45,497 nt of DNA from an uncultured Clostridia bacterium (GCA_937992055.1 CALKLQ010000038.1:1-45497), one strand, 5' to 3'; positions 23,413 through 33,320 are shown, counted from the stretch's first letter. Made by a program: numbers and translations. The notes: generated by a model not told the origin, from the letters alone.

Positions 23413-24894
23413 ATGAAGGGTTCGGTGAATAAAGGTTTTTTTTCATACCTGTTATTATTTCTTGGATTAATTTTGGGAGTTGTTTTAATATGTTTAACAA
23501 TAATGATATTTTCACCAGGAACATCTATCTTTGGCTGGATTTATGTAAGAGATAACGCTGAGTATAAAATTCAAACTTATGATGGTGTAGATGTTACTAG
23601 CGCAACTATTATAGATGTATTTGGGAATGAAAATGAGGTCCAACAAGATAGCGAAAACCCTACTTTCTTTGATTTTAGCAAACTACAAAGCATAACAATC
23701 AAAAGCGTTGATTCCTCAATTAATGTAATACATGGTGATTTTGACCAAATTATTGTTAACAATAAAGTAAAGGGCTTTATGAAAAAGTCTGATAGAATAG
23801 AATTATCTGTTTCAAAAATCTACAATTTAAAAGAGAATTCGCTTACCATCATTGTTGAGGACAAAAATCCTAAATTGACCTTAAACAACAATAAAAATAT
23901 TAATCTTTATTTTAAAGAAAGCACTTATGGCGTTTTAAAGCTAAATTTTGAAATTTTAGGCAAAGGCAACCTTGATTTAGGCTCAAAACCATTTAATTCT
24001 GACCCTATTAGAGAAAATGTTTTTAATTCCTTGAATGTGGTTACAAATTCTGGAAATGTTTTGATTTCAAAAAACGACAAGTTTATTAAAAGCGCTACTA
24101 TTAAAACTTCTACTGGTGATATTGAATGCAAAGCTGATTTGAATTCAGGAGTAAAAGATTCTTTTGGTTTAGTTGATTTTAAAACACTCAGTTTTGAAAC
24201 TCAAACCGGAAAAATTAAGGCAGGAGATTTATCTGCCTCAAAATCAATTAGTTTTTCTGCAAAAGAAAGCTATGTTAATGTTGGAAATTTAAAGAGCGAA
24301 CAGATTAATTGTCACATTGAAAGTGGTGATTTCAGGACGGGAGATATTGAGGGAAGCTTAATTGATGGAGATGACATTGTTAGAAATACAAATTTTGTAA
24401 TTGGAAATGTAAGTGGAGATGTGACAATTCCTCATGCAACAAAAAGTGGTTTTAAAGCTGGAGAAATTTCCGGAACCGCGCTTATTTCAACTCAAAGCGG
24501 AGCAATTTCAATTAAAGAGCTTAAAAGCAGGGGGGAAATAACAACAACTTCTGGAACAATTGAGGTTTTAGTTGGGGAAAATAATGTTGGTGAGATTAAA
24601 CTTACAACAGAAAACGGAACTGTAAATGCAAAATTTCAAAGTGTGCTTGCCACAAATTCTATAACTACAAACAAAGGAAAGATTATAGTAGTTTACAAAG
24701 AGGGTTTAGAATTCAAATTGACTGCAAAAACCTCTAAAAATATAATTTTAAAAAATGAGAACCTTGAAAAATCAAATCAAGAAATTGTTGGATATCCATC
24801 CATTGTAGATTCGCCAATTACAACGTCTAACACTCTATCTTTGACTAGTCAAAGCGGTAACATAGAAATATCTAGAAATGCAAACGTGGGATAA
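23413..24894 (+). CDS. DUF4097-type membrane-anchored beta-helix protein
   Basis: 493 residues. An N-terminal membrane helix (SYLLLFLGLILGVVLICLTIMIF, 11-33) anchors the protein, so the bulk lies outside. Residues from about 190 form a run of short parallel strands with the DUF4097 (putative adhesin) look: SGNVLISKN, TGDIECKAD, TGKIKAGDLSASKSISF, ESGDFRTGDIEGS, SGAISIKELKSRGEITTTSG, NGTVNAKFQS and SGNIEISRN. The repeats are irregular, 15-25 residues long, each with S/T-G-x-I/V at the turn. An excellent GGAGGAAC ribosome binding site lies before the ATG, and promoter and terminator are clear, so it is a single-gene unit. In Firmicutes, DUF4097 proteins are often tied to cell-envelope stress regulation; no partner regulator is present here. 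Function not known. Confidence 0.75.
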   Translation: MKGSVNKGFFSYLLLFLGLILGVVLICLTIMIFSPGTSIFGWIYVRDNAEYKIQTYDGVDVTSATIIDVFGNENEVQQDSENPTFFDFSKLQSITIKSVDSSINVIHGDFDQIIVNNKVKGFMKKSDRIELSVSKIYNLKENSLTIIVEDKNPKLTLNNNKNINLYFKESTYGVLKLNFEILGKGNLDLGSKPFNSDPIRENVFNSLNVVTNSGNVLISKNDKFIKSATIKTSTGDIECKADLNSGVKDSFGLVDFKTLSFETQTGKIKAGDLSASKSISFSAKESYVNVGNLKSEQINCHIESGDFRTGDIEGSLIDGDDIVRNTNFVIGNVSGDVTIPHATKSGFKAGEISGTALISTQSGAISIKELKSRGEITTTSGTIEVLVGENNVGEIKLTTENGTVNAKFQSVLATNSITTNKGKIIVVYKEGLEFKLTAKTSKNIILKNENLEKSNQEIVGYPSIVDSPITTSNTLSLTSQSGNIEISRNANVG

Positions 24895-24918
24895 TCTTGA
24901 ATTAAAATATAAAAAAAT

Positions 24919-24956
24919 ACCTTCTGTGAAATATCTTATCACAGGAGGTTTTTTTT
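24919..24956. terminator. Terminator between the DUF4097 gene and convergent dinB
   Basis: 11-bp stem (ACCTTCTGTGA with TCACAGGAGGT, one T-G pair), 9-base loop, eight T. A-rich sequence on the left lets it act in both directions. Confidence 0.88.
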
Positions 24957-24966
24957 AAATATAAAA

Positions 24967-26169
24967 TTAGTTTAACTTTTCATCTGTCGAAATAAAGTTA
25001 CTGCTAAGTGTGCTAGCTATTACTATTGAGCTTTCTCCATACTTGTTTTTTAAATAGTCTATGCCATATCCAAGACCGCTTTTTTTGGTTTGATTAAAAA
25101 TTGTATCTTGAATATGTGAGTTTGCATCTATTAGCCCAAAGCTTCTTATTCTAATCGAGCGAAGGGAGGTGTCAAAGCTCCAAAACGATTTTAACAATTT
25201 AATACATTCATCAAACAAAACATCGGAGCGATTGGTGTAGATTTCCAGTTTTTTGTCATGGTGGAAGGTTTTAAATTGAGCTGTTTTAAGTGAAATTCCA
25301 ACTCCGCTAGCCAAGAGATTTTTTTTTCTTAGTCTTGATGCCACCTTTTCGCATAGAAACATTATTGTTCTTGAAACTTCCTCCTCGGTTTCAATGTCGA
25401 TTATGGTAGTAGTGCCATTGCCCACACTTTTTACGGGTTGTGAAACTTTTTTAACCTCATCAAAATCAAACCCCATCAATTTTTCTTTTAATTCAATTCC
25501 AATAATTCCAAATTTTCTTTTTAGAACCTCGCTGTCTGCGTTTGCAAGGTCACCTAAATTATAAATGTTTAATTTGTGAAGTCGAACCTCCAGTCTTTTT
25601 CCAATGCCTATGATGTCTGTTATGGGTAGTGGATATATTTTTTGTTTAAAATTTGACCTGTCTATCATGGTCACGGCATCCGGTTTTTTCATATCGCTTG
25701 CAAGTTTGGCAAAAAGCTTGCAAAAGCTTACACCTACGGAAACAGTTATTCCAAGTTCGTTTTTAACCCGCTCCCTAATTTGATGAGCAATCTTTTCACC
25801 GCTTCCAAATAATCTTAAACTAGAGGTGACATCAAGCCAGCATTCGTCAATGCCAAAAGGTTCAATTTGGTCGGTATAGTCACTATAGATTTTTCTGAGT
25901 TTCATGCTGTAGCTTTCATATAGAGGAAAGTTTGGAAAAACGCATATCAAATCTGGGCATTTTTGTTTAGCCTGCCAAATTGCTTCACCTGTTTTGACAC
26001 CAAACTTTTTTGCTATTTCATTTTTTGCCAAGATTATGCCCGTTCTTTTTTTTGGATTGCCAGAAACGGCAACCGCTTTGCCTTTTAAATTTGGGGATTG
26101 AACCGCTTCTACCGATGCATAAAAATTGTTTGCATCGCAGTGTAAAACAACTCTTTCTTGTAATTTCAT
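24967..26169 (-). CDS. dinB: DNA polymerase IV (Y-family, DinB)
   Basis: 400 residues from the ATG at 26169. An upstream in-frame ATG at 26199 directly abuts a perfect TATAAT (26205-26200 on the minus strand), so transcription would start after it. Translesion polymerase. The palm carboxylates are complete: D12 in LHCDANNFYASVE, and D108 and E109 in FGIDECWLDVTSS. A helix-hairpin-helix segment is IIGIGKRLEVRLHKLNIYNLGDL (about 185-207), and the little-finger domain begins near VKSVGNGTT. No beta-clamp motif of QLxLF type is obvious at the end. I saw no clear LexA-type box in the promoter. It is divergent from the amidohydrolase gene. Confidence 0.92.
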   Translation of the reverse strand: MKLQERVVLHCDANNFYASVEAVQSPNLKGKAVAVSGNPKKRTGIILAKNEIAKKFGVKTGEAIWQAKQKCPDLICVFPNFPLYESYSMKLRKIYSDYTDQIEPFGIDECWLDVTSSLRLFGSGEKIAHQIRERVKNELGITVSVGVSFCKLFAKLASDMKKPDAVTMIDRSNFKQKIYPLPITDIIGIGKRLEVRLHKLNIYNLGDLANADSEVLKRKFGIIGIELKEKLMGFDFDEVKKVSQPVKSVGNGTTTIIDIETEEEVSRTIMFLCEKVASRLRKKNLLASGVGISLKTAQFKTFHHDKKLEIYTNRSDVLFDECIKLLKSFWSFDTSLRSIRIRSFGLIDANSHIQDTIFNQTKKSGLGYGIDYLKNKYGESSIVIASTLSSNFISTDEKLN

Positions 26170-26199
26170 TTGATTTTTATTCCAACAATAGTTTATCAT

Positions 26200-26205
26200 A
26201 TTATA
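26200..26205 (-). promoter_or_regulatory. -10 element of dinB
   Basis: Perfect TATAAT on the minus strand, immediately before the upstream ATG at 26199. It decides for the downstream start at 26169. No good -35 was found. Confidence 0.45.
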
Positions 26206-26234
26206 GCCAAATTTATATAAAGGAATTGAAAATT

Positions 26235-27482
26235 TTGAATATAAAGTTTATTAATGCAAGAATTTTAGGTGAGGAAGGCTTAAAACAGCTTTATGTTAAA
26301 GATAACTTAATTTACAAAATTTCTAGCACTATTATGGAGCCTGCTGACAGAGAGATTGATTTGAAAGGCAAACTTTTGATGAGTGGATTTGTCAATGCTC
26401 ATTGCCACAATCCTATGACCTTGCTTAGAGGAATAAAAGATGACGTCAACCTTCAAACCTGGCTTTTTGACTACATGTTTGTAAACGAGGCAAAGCTTAG
26501 TGAGGAAGATTTGTATTATGGCGAACTTTTAGGTATTGCGGAAAGTATTCGTGGAGGAATTACCTGTATTGAGGAAAACTATTTTTCCTGTCTAGGGAAT
26601 ATTGAGGCGATTAAAAAGTCAAAGATAAGGGCAAGGTTTGGAATTACAACCGAACGTGGTTCAGATGATTTTGTGAAAGATTTTGATGCATGTTTGACTT
26701 CAATTAAAAATTCAGATTTGATTGCTCCCTCGATTTTTATCCATTCTATTTACACCACTTCTGACCAAGAAATTATGGAGCAGACCGCATATGCAAAAGC
26801 TCACAATTTGCCGGTTAGCATCCATCTTAGCGAAACCTTGGAAGAGGTGGGTCAGTGCATTACAAAACATAACCAAACTCCGGTTGAATATCTTGAAAGC
26901 TTAGGTTTTTTTGATAGACCTGCCACCGCTTATCATTGTGTTCATATGGATAAGGATGACATAAAAATTTTGGCAGACTATAATGTGAATGTGGTGACAT
27001 GTCCTGCAAGTAACTTAAAACTAGGAAGTGGAATTGCCCCAGTTAACACCTTTTTGCAAAATGGAATTAATGTTGCTCTTGGAACCGATGGTCCTGCGTC
27101 AAATAACTCACTTGACATGTTTAAAGAAATGTATCTTTGCTCTTGTTTGCAAAAAGCCCACTTTTATGACTCTTCAGTTGTATCTGCAAGTCAAACCTTG
27201 AAAATAGCTACCGAAAATGGTGCCAGGATGATGGGATTCAAAAGCGGTTTGGTCAAGGAGGGATACCTAGCTGACTTAATTGTAATTGACACAAACAAGT
27301 TGCATTATTATCCTTGTGACAATATTGAGTCTAACTTGGTTTATGCTGGAAGGGCAGATGACGTTGTTCTCACCATGGTGGACGGAGAAATCTTGTTTGA
27401 AAATGGCAAATTTAATTTGGGTTTTGACCTAGATTATGTGATTAAAAAATGCTTTGAAATTAGAAAAAGGTTGGAAAAATAA
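26235..27482 (+). CDS. MtaD/SsnA-type amidohydrolase (probable methylthioadenosine/S-adenosylhomocysteine deaminase)
   Basis: 415 residues from a TTG at 26235, about 10 bases after AAAGGA; the open frame runs further back into dinB but has no plausible start there. Metal-dependent amidohydrolase that hydrolyses an amino group from a purine nucleoside in the best-known relatives. Visible ligands: HxH at H56 and H58 (NAHCHNP), H197 in SIHLSET, H234 in AYHCVH, and D285 in LGTDGPASNN, with the usual E200 after H197. The end GYLADLIVIDTN and the C-terminal beta sandwich are typical. SsnA and other aminohydrolases cannot be excluded. It ends one base before the tex start, so it is an operon partner. 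Confidence 0.83.
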   Translation: MNIKFINARILGEEGLKQLYVKDNLIYKISSTIMEPADREIDLKGKLLMSGFVNAHCHNPMTLLRGIKDDVNLQTWLFDYMFVNEAKLSEEDLYYGELLGIAESIRGGITCIEENYFSCLGNIEAIKKSKIRARFGITTERGSDDFVKDFDACLTSIKNSDLIAPSIFIHSIYTTSDQEIMEQTAYAKAHNLPVSIHLSETLEEVGQCITKHNQTPVEYLESLGFFDRPATAYHCVHMDKDDIKILADYNVNVVTCPASNLKLGSGIAPVNTFLQNGINVALGTDGPASNNSLDMFKEMYLCSCLQKAHFYDSSVVSASQTLKIATENGARMMGFKSGLVKEGYLADLIVIDTNKLHYYPCDNIESNLVYAGRADDVVLTMVDGEILFENGKFNLGFDLDYVIKKCFEIRKRLEK

Positions 27483-27483
27483 T

Positions 27484-29634
27484 ATGGAAATTTATAAAAT
27501 TTTGGCAGGTGAGTTTTCCCTGACGCATGAGCATTCAAAAAATATAATAAATTTAATTGATGAGGGATGTACAATTCCCTTTATTGCAAGATATAGAAAA
27601 GAGATGACTGGCTCATGCGACGACCAGGTTTTGCGTGAGTTTTATGATAGATTAAACTACCTAAGAAATTTAAATAAGAGGAAGGAAGAGGTGGAAAAAT
27701 CTATCAAGGAGCAGGAAAAGTGGAGTCAAGAGCTTGAACAGGCACTTGCAAATGCAAAAACTCTTACCGAAGTAGAGGATATTTACAGACCATATAAGCC
27801 AAAACGAAAAACAAGGGCATCAGTTGCAATTGAAAAGGGTTTAAAACCCTTGGCAGAAATTTTGCTTGCACAAAAATGTTCTAACTTTGAAAGTGAGGCA
27901 GAAGCTTTTGTTGGAGAAAAGGTTGAGAGTGTGCAGGAAGCGATTAAGGGTGCGAAGGATATAGTTGCAGAAATGATTTCTGATGACGCTGAACTAAGGA
28001 AAATATTAAGAAAAACAATACAAGACAAGGCAACCATAAACTGCTTGCTTTTGGAAAATGAAAATAACAAGACTTATGAAATGTATAATAATTTTTCGCA
28101 AGAAGTTAAAAGCATTCCTAGCCATAGAATTTTGGCAATAAATAGAGGGGAACGTGAAAAATGCTTGAAGGTCAATGTTGAAATAAGTGATAAAATCACG
28201 CTTCCTATTATTGAAAAGGAATATTTGAAAGACAACCAAGCAACCAATTCACATATGCAAGAGGTGATTTCAGATAGTTATGAAAGACTTTTGTTTCCTT
28301 CACTTGAAAGGGAGCAAAGAAGTGAACTTACGGACATGGCAAATGAACAAGCAATTAAGATGTTTGAAGTTAACTTGAAACCCCTTCTTCTTCAACCACC
28401 ACTTAAGGACCATGTTATATTAGGTTTAGATCCAGCATATAGGACTGGATGTAAAATTGCGGTTATCGACAAAAATTCCGAAGTTTTGGCAACCACAGTC
28501 GTGTATCCAACCCCACCACAATCTAAAACCGAAGAGAGCATTGAAAAGCTCAAAACTCTAATAGAAAAATTTAATGTGCAAACAATTGCAATAGGCAATG
28601 GAACGGCGTCTAAAGAGGCGGAGATTTTTGTAGCAGAATTAATCAAGCATTGTAATCATCCAGTTAACTATGCCATGGTGAATGAGGCGGGAGCTTCAGT
28701 TTATAGCGCTTCTAAACTAGGAGCAAAAGAGTTCCCAGAGTTTGATGTTGCGCTTAGAAGTGCGGTTTCTATAGCCAGAAGGCTTGCTGACCCACTTGCC
28801 GAACTTATTAAAATAGATGTCAAATCAATAGGTGTGGGTCAATATCAACATGATATGCCACAAAACAGGCTAACTGAGGTGCTTTCTGCAACTGTTGAGG
28901 ACTGTGTTAATAGCGTTGGTGTTGATTTAAACACGGCATCAGTTAGTTTGTTATCTTATGTTTCAGGACTTAATTCATCCATTGCGGAAAATATTGTGAA
29001 ACACAGAGCAAAAATTAAAAAATTTACAAGCAGACAACAACTTAAAGATGTTAGCAAACTTGGTCCAAAAGCCTTTGAACAATGCGCCGGATTTTTAAGA
29101 GTTATAGGCGGCGAAAATGTGTTTGATAATACCGCGGTTCACCCAGAAAGCTATGATGCTACAAACAAACTTTTAAAATTATTTGATTTATCGGAAAAGG
29201 ATGTCGAAAACAATAATATTTCTATTTTGCCTAATTTAATTAAAGCCAAGGGGCAAAGCGAGGTTGCAAAACAAATAGGTGTTGGAGAACCTACTCTTGA
29301 AGATATTGTTTCAGAACTATTGAAACCAGGCAGAGACATACGTGATGAGCTGGAAAAGCCACAACTTAGAAGTGACATTCTGTCCATGGAAGACTTGAAA
29401 GAGGGACTGATACTAACCGGAACCGTGAGAAATGTAATCGATTTTGGCGCCTTTGTAGATATTGGTGTGCATCAAGATGGTTTGGTTCATATTTCTGAAA
29501 TTTCCGAGCATTATATAAAACATCCTTCAGAAGAGCTTAAAGTTGGACAAGTTGTTCAAGTTTATGTACTTGGTGTGGATGTGGAAAAAAAGCGAATTTC
29601 GCTTAGCATTAAAAAAGCAAATAAAGATAATTAG
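27484..29634 (+). CDS. tex: Tex-family RNA-binding transcription accessory protein
   Basis: 716 residues, close to the normal length (about 720-780). The start at 27484 follows the amidohydrolase stop by one base, with a weak GGTTGG site inside the previous gene. Layout: N-terminal helical domain with IPFIARYRKEMTG (36-48), YqgF-like RNase H fold starting VILGLDPAYRTGCKIAVID (about 311), tandem helix-hairpin-helix with SLLSYVSGLNSSIAENIVKHR (about 487-507), and a C-terminal S1 RNA-binding domain (about 638-712: GLILTGTVRNVIDFGAFVDI). Tex binds nucleic acids and is tied to transcription and RNA handling at ribosomes. Confidence 0.93.
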   Translation: MEIYKILAGEFSLTHEHSKNIINLIDEGCTIPFIARYRKEMTGSCDDQVLREFYDRLNYLRNLNKRKEEVEKSIKEQEKWSQELEQALANAKTLTEVEDIYRPYKPKRKTRASVAIEKGLKPLAEILLAQKCSNFESEAEAFVGEKVESVQEAIKGAKDIVAEMISDDAELRKILRKTIQDKATINCLLLENENNKTYEMYNNFSQEVKSIPSHRILAINRGEREKCLKVNVEISDKITLPIIEKEYLKDNQATNSHMQEVISDSYERLLFPSLEREQRSELTDMANEQAIKMFEVNLKPLLLQPPLKDHVILGLDPAYRTGCKIAVIDKNSEVLATTVVYPTPPQSKTEESIEKLKTLIEKFNVQTIAIGNGTASKEAEIFVAELIKHCNHPVNYAMVNEAGASVYSASKLGAKEFPEFDVALRSAVSIARRLADPLAELIKIDVKSIGVGQYQHDMPQNRLTEVLSATVEDCVNSVGVDLNTASVSLLSYVSGLNSSIAENIVKHRAKIKKFTSRQQLKDVSKLGPKAFEQCAGFLRVIGGENVFDNTAVHPESYDATNKLLKLFDLSEKDVENNNISILPNLIKAKGQSEVAKQIGVGEPTLEDIVSELLKPGRDIRDELEKPQLRSDILSMEDLKEGLILTGTVRNVIDFGAFVDIGVHQDGLVHISEISEHYIKHPSEELKVGQVVQVYVLGVDVEKKRISLSIKKANKDN

Positions 29635-29726
29635 TTTAAATTGTTAAAATTTAACTTCAATTAATTAGAAACTAGATTTGAACAATGTAAGTTGGTCGTC
29701 CATTAATTACTATATAGGAGGTGAAA

Positions 29727-30671
29727 ATGAAAAAGTTATTTACACTTTGTCTAATGCTATTTTTGTTTTCACCTCTATTTTTTATTAATTTTGCACATGC
29801 TGAAGAGGTCAAACTAGTATCCAATATCGAAAGTGGTTGTTGGACCAATGAAGACGTATTCATCAGTTTTGAAGGCAATGTAGATAGGGCATTTTATAGC
29901 TTGGATAATGTCTTTTGGCAACTAATGACTAACAAAAGTATTATATTTGAAGAGGAGATGCAGTCTAAAGTTTATTTTAAAGCTTTAGACCAAGACGATA
30001 ATATTCTTTTACAAACATCTTTTGATGTTTATATAGACAAAACACCGCCAGGCGAGTTGTTGATATTTGGCTTGCCCACAACTTTTACGACTCAGGATGT
30101 TGAAATTGTTGTAACTTCAGATGGAGCAGTGGAATATAGCTTTTTTGGGGAAGATTTTAACTCTCAAAATAAATATATTGTTTCTCAGAACCTGATTTTT
30201 AATGTTGGAGATATAAAAGCTAGAGATAGAGCTGGAAATACTATAAGTAATTCTTATCCAATTTTGATAGATAAAATAGACAAAAAAACGCCTGTGTTTT
30301 ACGTTTTAACCAATACTTCTTCTAGAAAAAATAGTGAACTTGTAACTTTTGAGATGGAGCCTATTATCTCTGGAATTAAAAGTTTTTACTACACTTTTAA
30401 TAATAATATTGTTGATATAACCAAAGAATATAAAAGTGGAATTCATCTTTCTGAAAATGGAGTTTATGAATTTGTGTTAGAATCAAATGTGGGTAAAATT
30501 CATAAGGTTTCAGTTGAGTTTAAAAAGTTGGGAACAGAAATCAATCCTTGGCTTAAAAATCTAATTTTAATTTTTTGTTTTTTAATTTCCTTAGTTTTTT
30601 TGGTTTGGGGAGTTGTGTTACATCAAAAAAACAAAGCTAAAAACCAAGCTATTGTGGATAAATTAGATTAG
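29727..30671 (+). CDS. Exported membrane-anchored protein with Ig-like modules
   Basis: 314 residues from the ATG at 29727, with AGGAGG 6 bases upstream (the GTG at 29721 lies within that site). The signal peptide (LFTLCLMLFLFSPLFFINFAHA, with cleavage probably after AHA) is followed by three beta-rich units: EVKLVSNIESGCWTNEDVFI, then YIDKTPPGELLIFGLPTTF, then a unit starting KIDKKTPVFYVLTN. The DKTPP opening recurs in Ig-like or chitobiase-C-terminal-like modules of surface proteins. The C-terminal membrane helix (LILIFCFLISLVFLVWGVVL, about 283-302) has a Lys-rich cytoplasmic end. It has the same overall plan as the M6 protease (signal, Ig-like modules, C-terminal anchor). Function unknown. 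Confidence 0.7.
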   Translation: MKKLFTLCLMLFLFSPLFFINFAHAEEVKLVSNIESGCWTNEDVFISFEGNVDRAFYSLDNVFWQLMTNKSIIFEEEMQSKVYFKALDQDDNILLQTSFDVYIDKTPPGELLIFGLPTTFTTQDVEIVVTSDGAVEYSFFGEDFNSQNKYIVSQNLIFNVGDIKARDRAGNTISNSYPILIDKIDKKTPVFYVLTNTSSRKNSELVTFEMEPIISGIKSFYYTFNNNIVDITKEYKSGIHLSENGVYEFVLESNVGKIHKVSVEFKKLGTEINPWLKNLILIFCFLISLVFLVWGVVLHQKNKAKNQAIVDKLD

Positions 30672-30765
30672 TCCGCTTTAAAAATATTTTGCGAAGATTT
30701 TATAATTTTTTTTGCATCAATTATATAAAATTATTTAGTGAAGGAATTGCATAAAATTGTTTTTG

Positions 30766-30794
30766 TTGACAAAATCAATAAATTTTGTCATACT
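30766..30794 (+). promoter_or_regulatory. Sigma-A type promoter of the E2/CAT-like gene
   Basis: -35 TTGACA (30766-30771, perfect), 17-base spacer, -10 CATACT (30789-30794, 4 of 6). Confidence 0.5.
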
Positions 30795-30819
30795 TTAGTG
30801 TTTTTAAAGGGATAAAACT

Positions 30820-31680
30820 ATGTTTGGATTTAGAAGTGATGGAAAAAAATTAAAAAAAGTTGACCCCATCATTCGCTTTACAACTTACATTATGCCAAAG
30901 AGATATGACGCACAAGTTGAAATGGTCAAAGAGATACGTTGTGAAGAGATGGATAAATATATTCGTGAAAAAAATGAACAGGGCATAAAACTATCTTACA
31001 TGCACATTGTTATTGCTGGGCTTGTGAGAATGTACGCTTTAAGACCAAAACTAAATCGTTTTGTTATGAGCGGAAGGGTGTATAGACGTAATAAAATTTA
31101 TATTTCTTTCACTATTAAACAAAAACTTATTGATGACGCCGATGAGGCAACAATAAAAATTGCGTTTACTGGGCACGAAAGTTTGATGCAAATTAAAGAC
31201 ATGATTGACACAGAAATTGCAAAAAATGTTAAAAGCTTAGATAAGAACTCAACCGTAAAAACTGCAAATGGATTTTTGAAATTGCCTCACTTTATTTTAA
31301 AGCCTACTTTAGGCTTTGTAAAATGGTTAGATAAATGTGGGATGATGCCTAAAAAGATTATAGAAGCAAGTCCATTCCATACAAGTTGTTTTTTGACCAA
31401 CATGAAATCAATTGGAACCAACTTTGTTTATCATCATATTTATGATTTTGGAACAACTGGCTTGTTTGTGAGTATGGGTAAGGAAAAATATGAACCCTGC
31501 ATTGATGCCTTTGGCAAATATGAGATTGGAAAGGTTATGAAACTTGGTCTTGTTATAGATGAAAGACTATGTGACGGACTTTACTATGCTAAGGCAATTA
31601 AAATTGGAACTAAACATATACAAAATCCAAGACTTCTTGAGGAAGGCTTAAAAGAGGTGTTCACCGACCCAGATGCCTAA
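30820..31680 (+). CDS. 2-oxoacid dehydrogenase E2-like / chloramphenicol acetyltransferase-fold protein lacking the catalytic His
   Basis: 286 residues, a free-standing catalytic-type domain without lipoyl or E1-binding parts. Fold markers: LSYMHIVIAGLVRMYALRP (59-77), FVMSGRVYRRNKIYISF, ASPFHTSCFLTNMKSIG and HHIYDFGTTGLFVSMGK. In E2 enzymes the active-site motif is DHRxxDG; here it is DERLCDG (D247 to G253), so Glu248 replaces the catalytic His. To my knowledge this Glu form is shared by a group of related Clostridia proteins, so it is a family trait rather than a local mutation. Acyl transfer by the usual mechanism is therefore doubtful. AAGGGA lies before the ATG. No pyruvate dehydrogenase genes are nearby. 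Confidence 0.72.
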   Translation: MFGFRSDGKKLKKVDPIIRFTTYIMPKRYDAQVEMVKEIRCEEMDKYIREKNEQGIKLSYMHIVIAGLVRMYALRPKLNRFVMSGRVYRRNKIYISFTIKQKLIDDADEATIKIAFTGHESLMQIKDMIDTEIAKNVKSLDKNSTVKTANGFLKLPHFILKPTLGFVKWLDKCGMMPKKIIEASPFHTSCFLTNMKSIGTNFVYHHIYDFGTTGLFVSMGKEKYEPCIDAFGKYEIGKVMKLGLVIDERLCDGLYYAKAIKIGTKHIQNPRLLEEGLKEVFTDPDA

Positions 31681-31749
31681 ACAATTTAAGCGAACTCGTT
31701 TTTAAAAAACCAGAACTAAAGTCAAAGCAATTTGAAACTAGCGAAAAAA

Positions 31750-31780
31750 AATATAGATGCGATTTCTATATTCTTTTTTA
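31750..31780. terminator. Terminator between the E2-like gene and the convergent lipoprotein pseudogene
   Basis: 8-bp stem (AATATAGA with TCTATATT), 7-base loop, then CTTTTTT; A-rich on the left, so it may act in both directions. Confidence 0.7.
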
Positions 31781-31782
31781 TT

Positions 31783-32527
31783 TTACAAAATGCCTGAATT
31801 CCGCAAGTCTTGTAAATCTAAATTAATTTCTCCATTTTGATATATCATATCAATAATTATTTCACTATAAGTTAAATGATATTCATAATCTTGTTGCAAA
31901 GAGTTAGTTGGTGTTCCATAGAGTTTATATGTACCTGATTTAAGTGATATATATTCTCCCAACCAACTCACTGAAATTCCATAATATGAGTTTAAAGCAC
32001 TGGCACTAATCCAAGTATTATCTCCCAAATTTTCCGACAAATATTCTCCATTTGTGTTAGAGATATTATCAATATCAAAGTATTGTAAAGTTAAATCATG
32101 AAATATTTCATTATAGCGATATTGTATTATAAAAGTATAATCCTTTTCATAAATACTAAATGATCCATTTATTACGCAATATTCTTTTATTCCCGTTGAA
32201 GTATTAATAGATATTAGTTCTTTTCTTGTTGTATTAAAATTTCTAATAACATAAATTTCTGATAATTTTTGAGAATAAATTCTTTCTATTCCATTAAGTA
32301 TATTTGATTGAGTCTCTCCATAATCAAATTCTATACTTGTTAAGCTTGATATTAGACCATCAATAATAGTTGTTGTAAAGATAGGTCCAACACCTATAAT
32401 AGCAATAAATGTTGCATCGTTTCTAATTTTATATGTAGCAACATCAATAATAGTTTCTCCATCAATAGACCAACCTAAAAAGTAATTGTTTGTTGCCGAT
32501 AACACTGGGGCAATGGCATAGTGGTTT
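31783..32527 (-). pseudogene. 3' fragment of a frameshifted InlB-repeat lipoprotein
   Basis: About 245 residues up to a stop at 31783. The first residues continue a repeat unit cut off in the middle fragment: APVLSATNNYFLGWSIDGETIID lines up with APVLSATPNHFLGWADSDND of an earlier unit. After the last repeat come about 170 residues of beta-rich sequence with many Tyr, Ser and Ile and no recognised domain. The fragment has no ribosome binding site of its own, so it is the displaced 3' end of the gene starting at 33627. Confidence 0.75.
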
Positions 32528-33320
32528 TTAAAATACTTTGAGATATTTCTCCTGAATGATTATAACCTGAAGGAATCTCAAAATTTACTATAAAATATTC
32601 TCTCTTAATTCCAATAAATGTTGTCTCTTCTGTAATTTTATATATAGAAACATTGATAATATTTTCTCCATCAACAGACCAGCCTAAGAAATCAATTCCC
32701 GTAATAGTTGGTGGAGTCGCATAATAATTCTCTTCTATATTTTGTGTTAAAGAACCTTCATACCCTGCCCCAGATGGAATTTTGAAAACGACATCAAAAA
32801 ATTCCCTCATAACAGGTATAAATAAAGTATCTTTAGTTATTGGATAATTAGAAACTTCAACTATTACTTCATCATTGTCAGAATCTGCCCAGCCCAAAAA
32901 GTGATTTGGGGTTGCTGATAAAACCGGAGCAGTAGCACACTTTCCACTATCAATTTGTAGTGAATATTCCCCCGTATAATCATATCCTGCCGGAATCATA
33001 AAATCAACAGAATATATTGCTTCAGGTTTTTCATAATCAAGAGCAACTCTTTTGCAAGTAATAGTAAATTCTACAACTGCCCTTGAACCTATATTTGTTC
33101 CACCATTTTCAACAACATAAAAAGAATCTGTTAAGGTTTCTTTTTCTCCAATAGCAATATCAGAAAAATCAAAATATTTATAACCAACATCGTCTTGACC
33201 ATCATCACTCTCAACAGCAATTCCTATGATTGATGGTCCGTATGCTAAATTGAAGGTAAACTTCATTATCTTGCAATAGTGAGTTGTCAAATCTGTTTTT
33301 AATTCCAAAACCCCACTCAT
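32475..33320 (-). pseudogene. Middle fragment of a frameshifted InlB-repeat lipoprotein
   Basis: An open frame of 281 codons, out of phase with both neighbours. It holds at least three units of a roughly 65-residue repeat of the InlB/Listeria-Bacteroides kind: VDFMIPAGYDYTGEYSLQI, VVFKIPSGAGYEGSLTQNI and VNFEIPSGYNHSGEISQSI each begin one unit, and FLGWADSD or FLGWSVDGEN lies mid-unit. The repeat continues perfectly in the next frame if one A is restored in the run opposite 32525-32529, where five are present and six are needed. This locates the second break to a homopolymer. Confidence 0.75.

Noticed and set aside
26010..26234. Upstream extension of the amidohydrolase into dinB
   Set aside because: The extension is antisense to dinB coding sequence, and homology starts only after 26235.
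30820..31680. Chloramphenicol resistance acetyltransferase
   Set aside because: The catalytic His is replaced by Glu and the other segments follow the E2-like group, so resistance is not supported.
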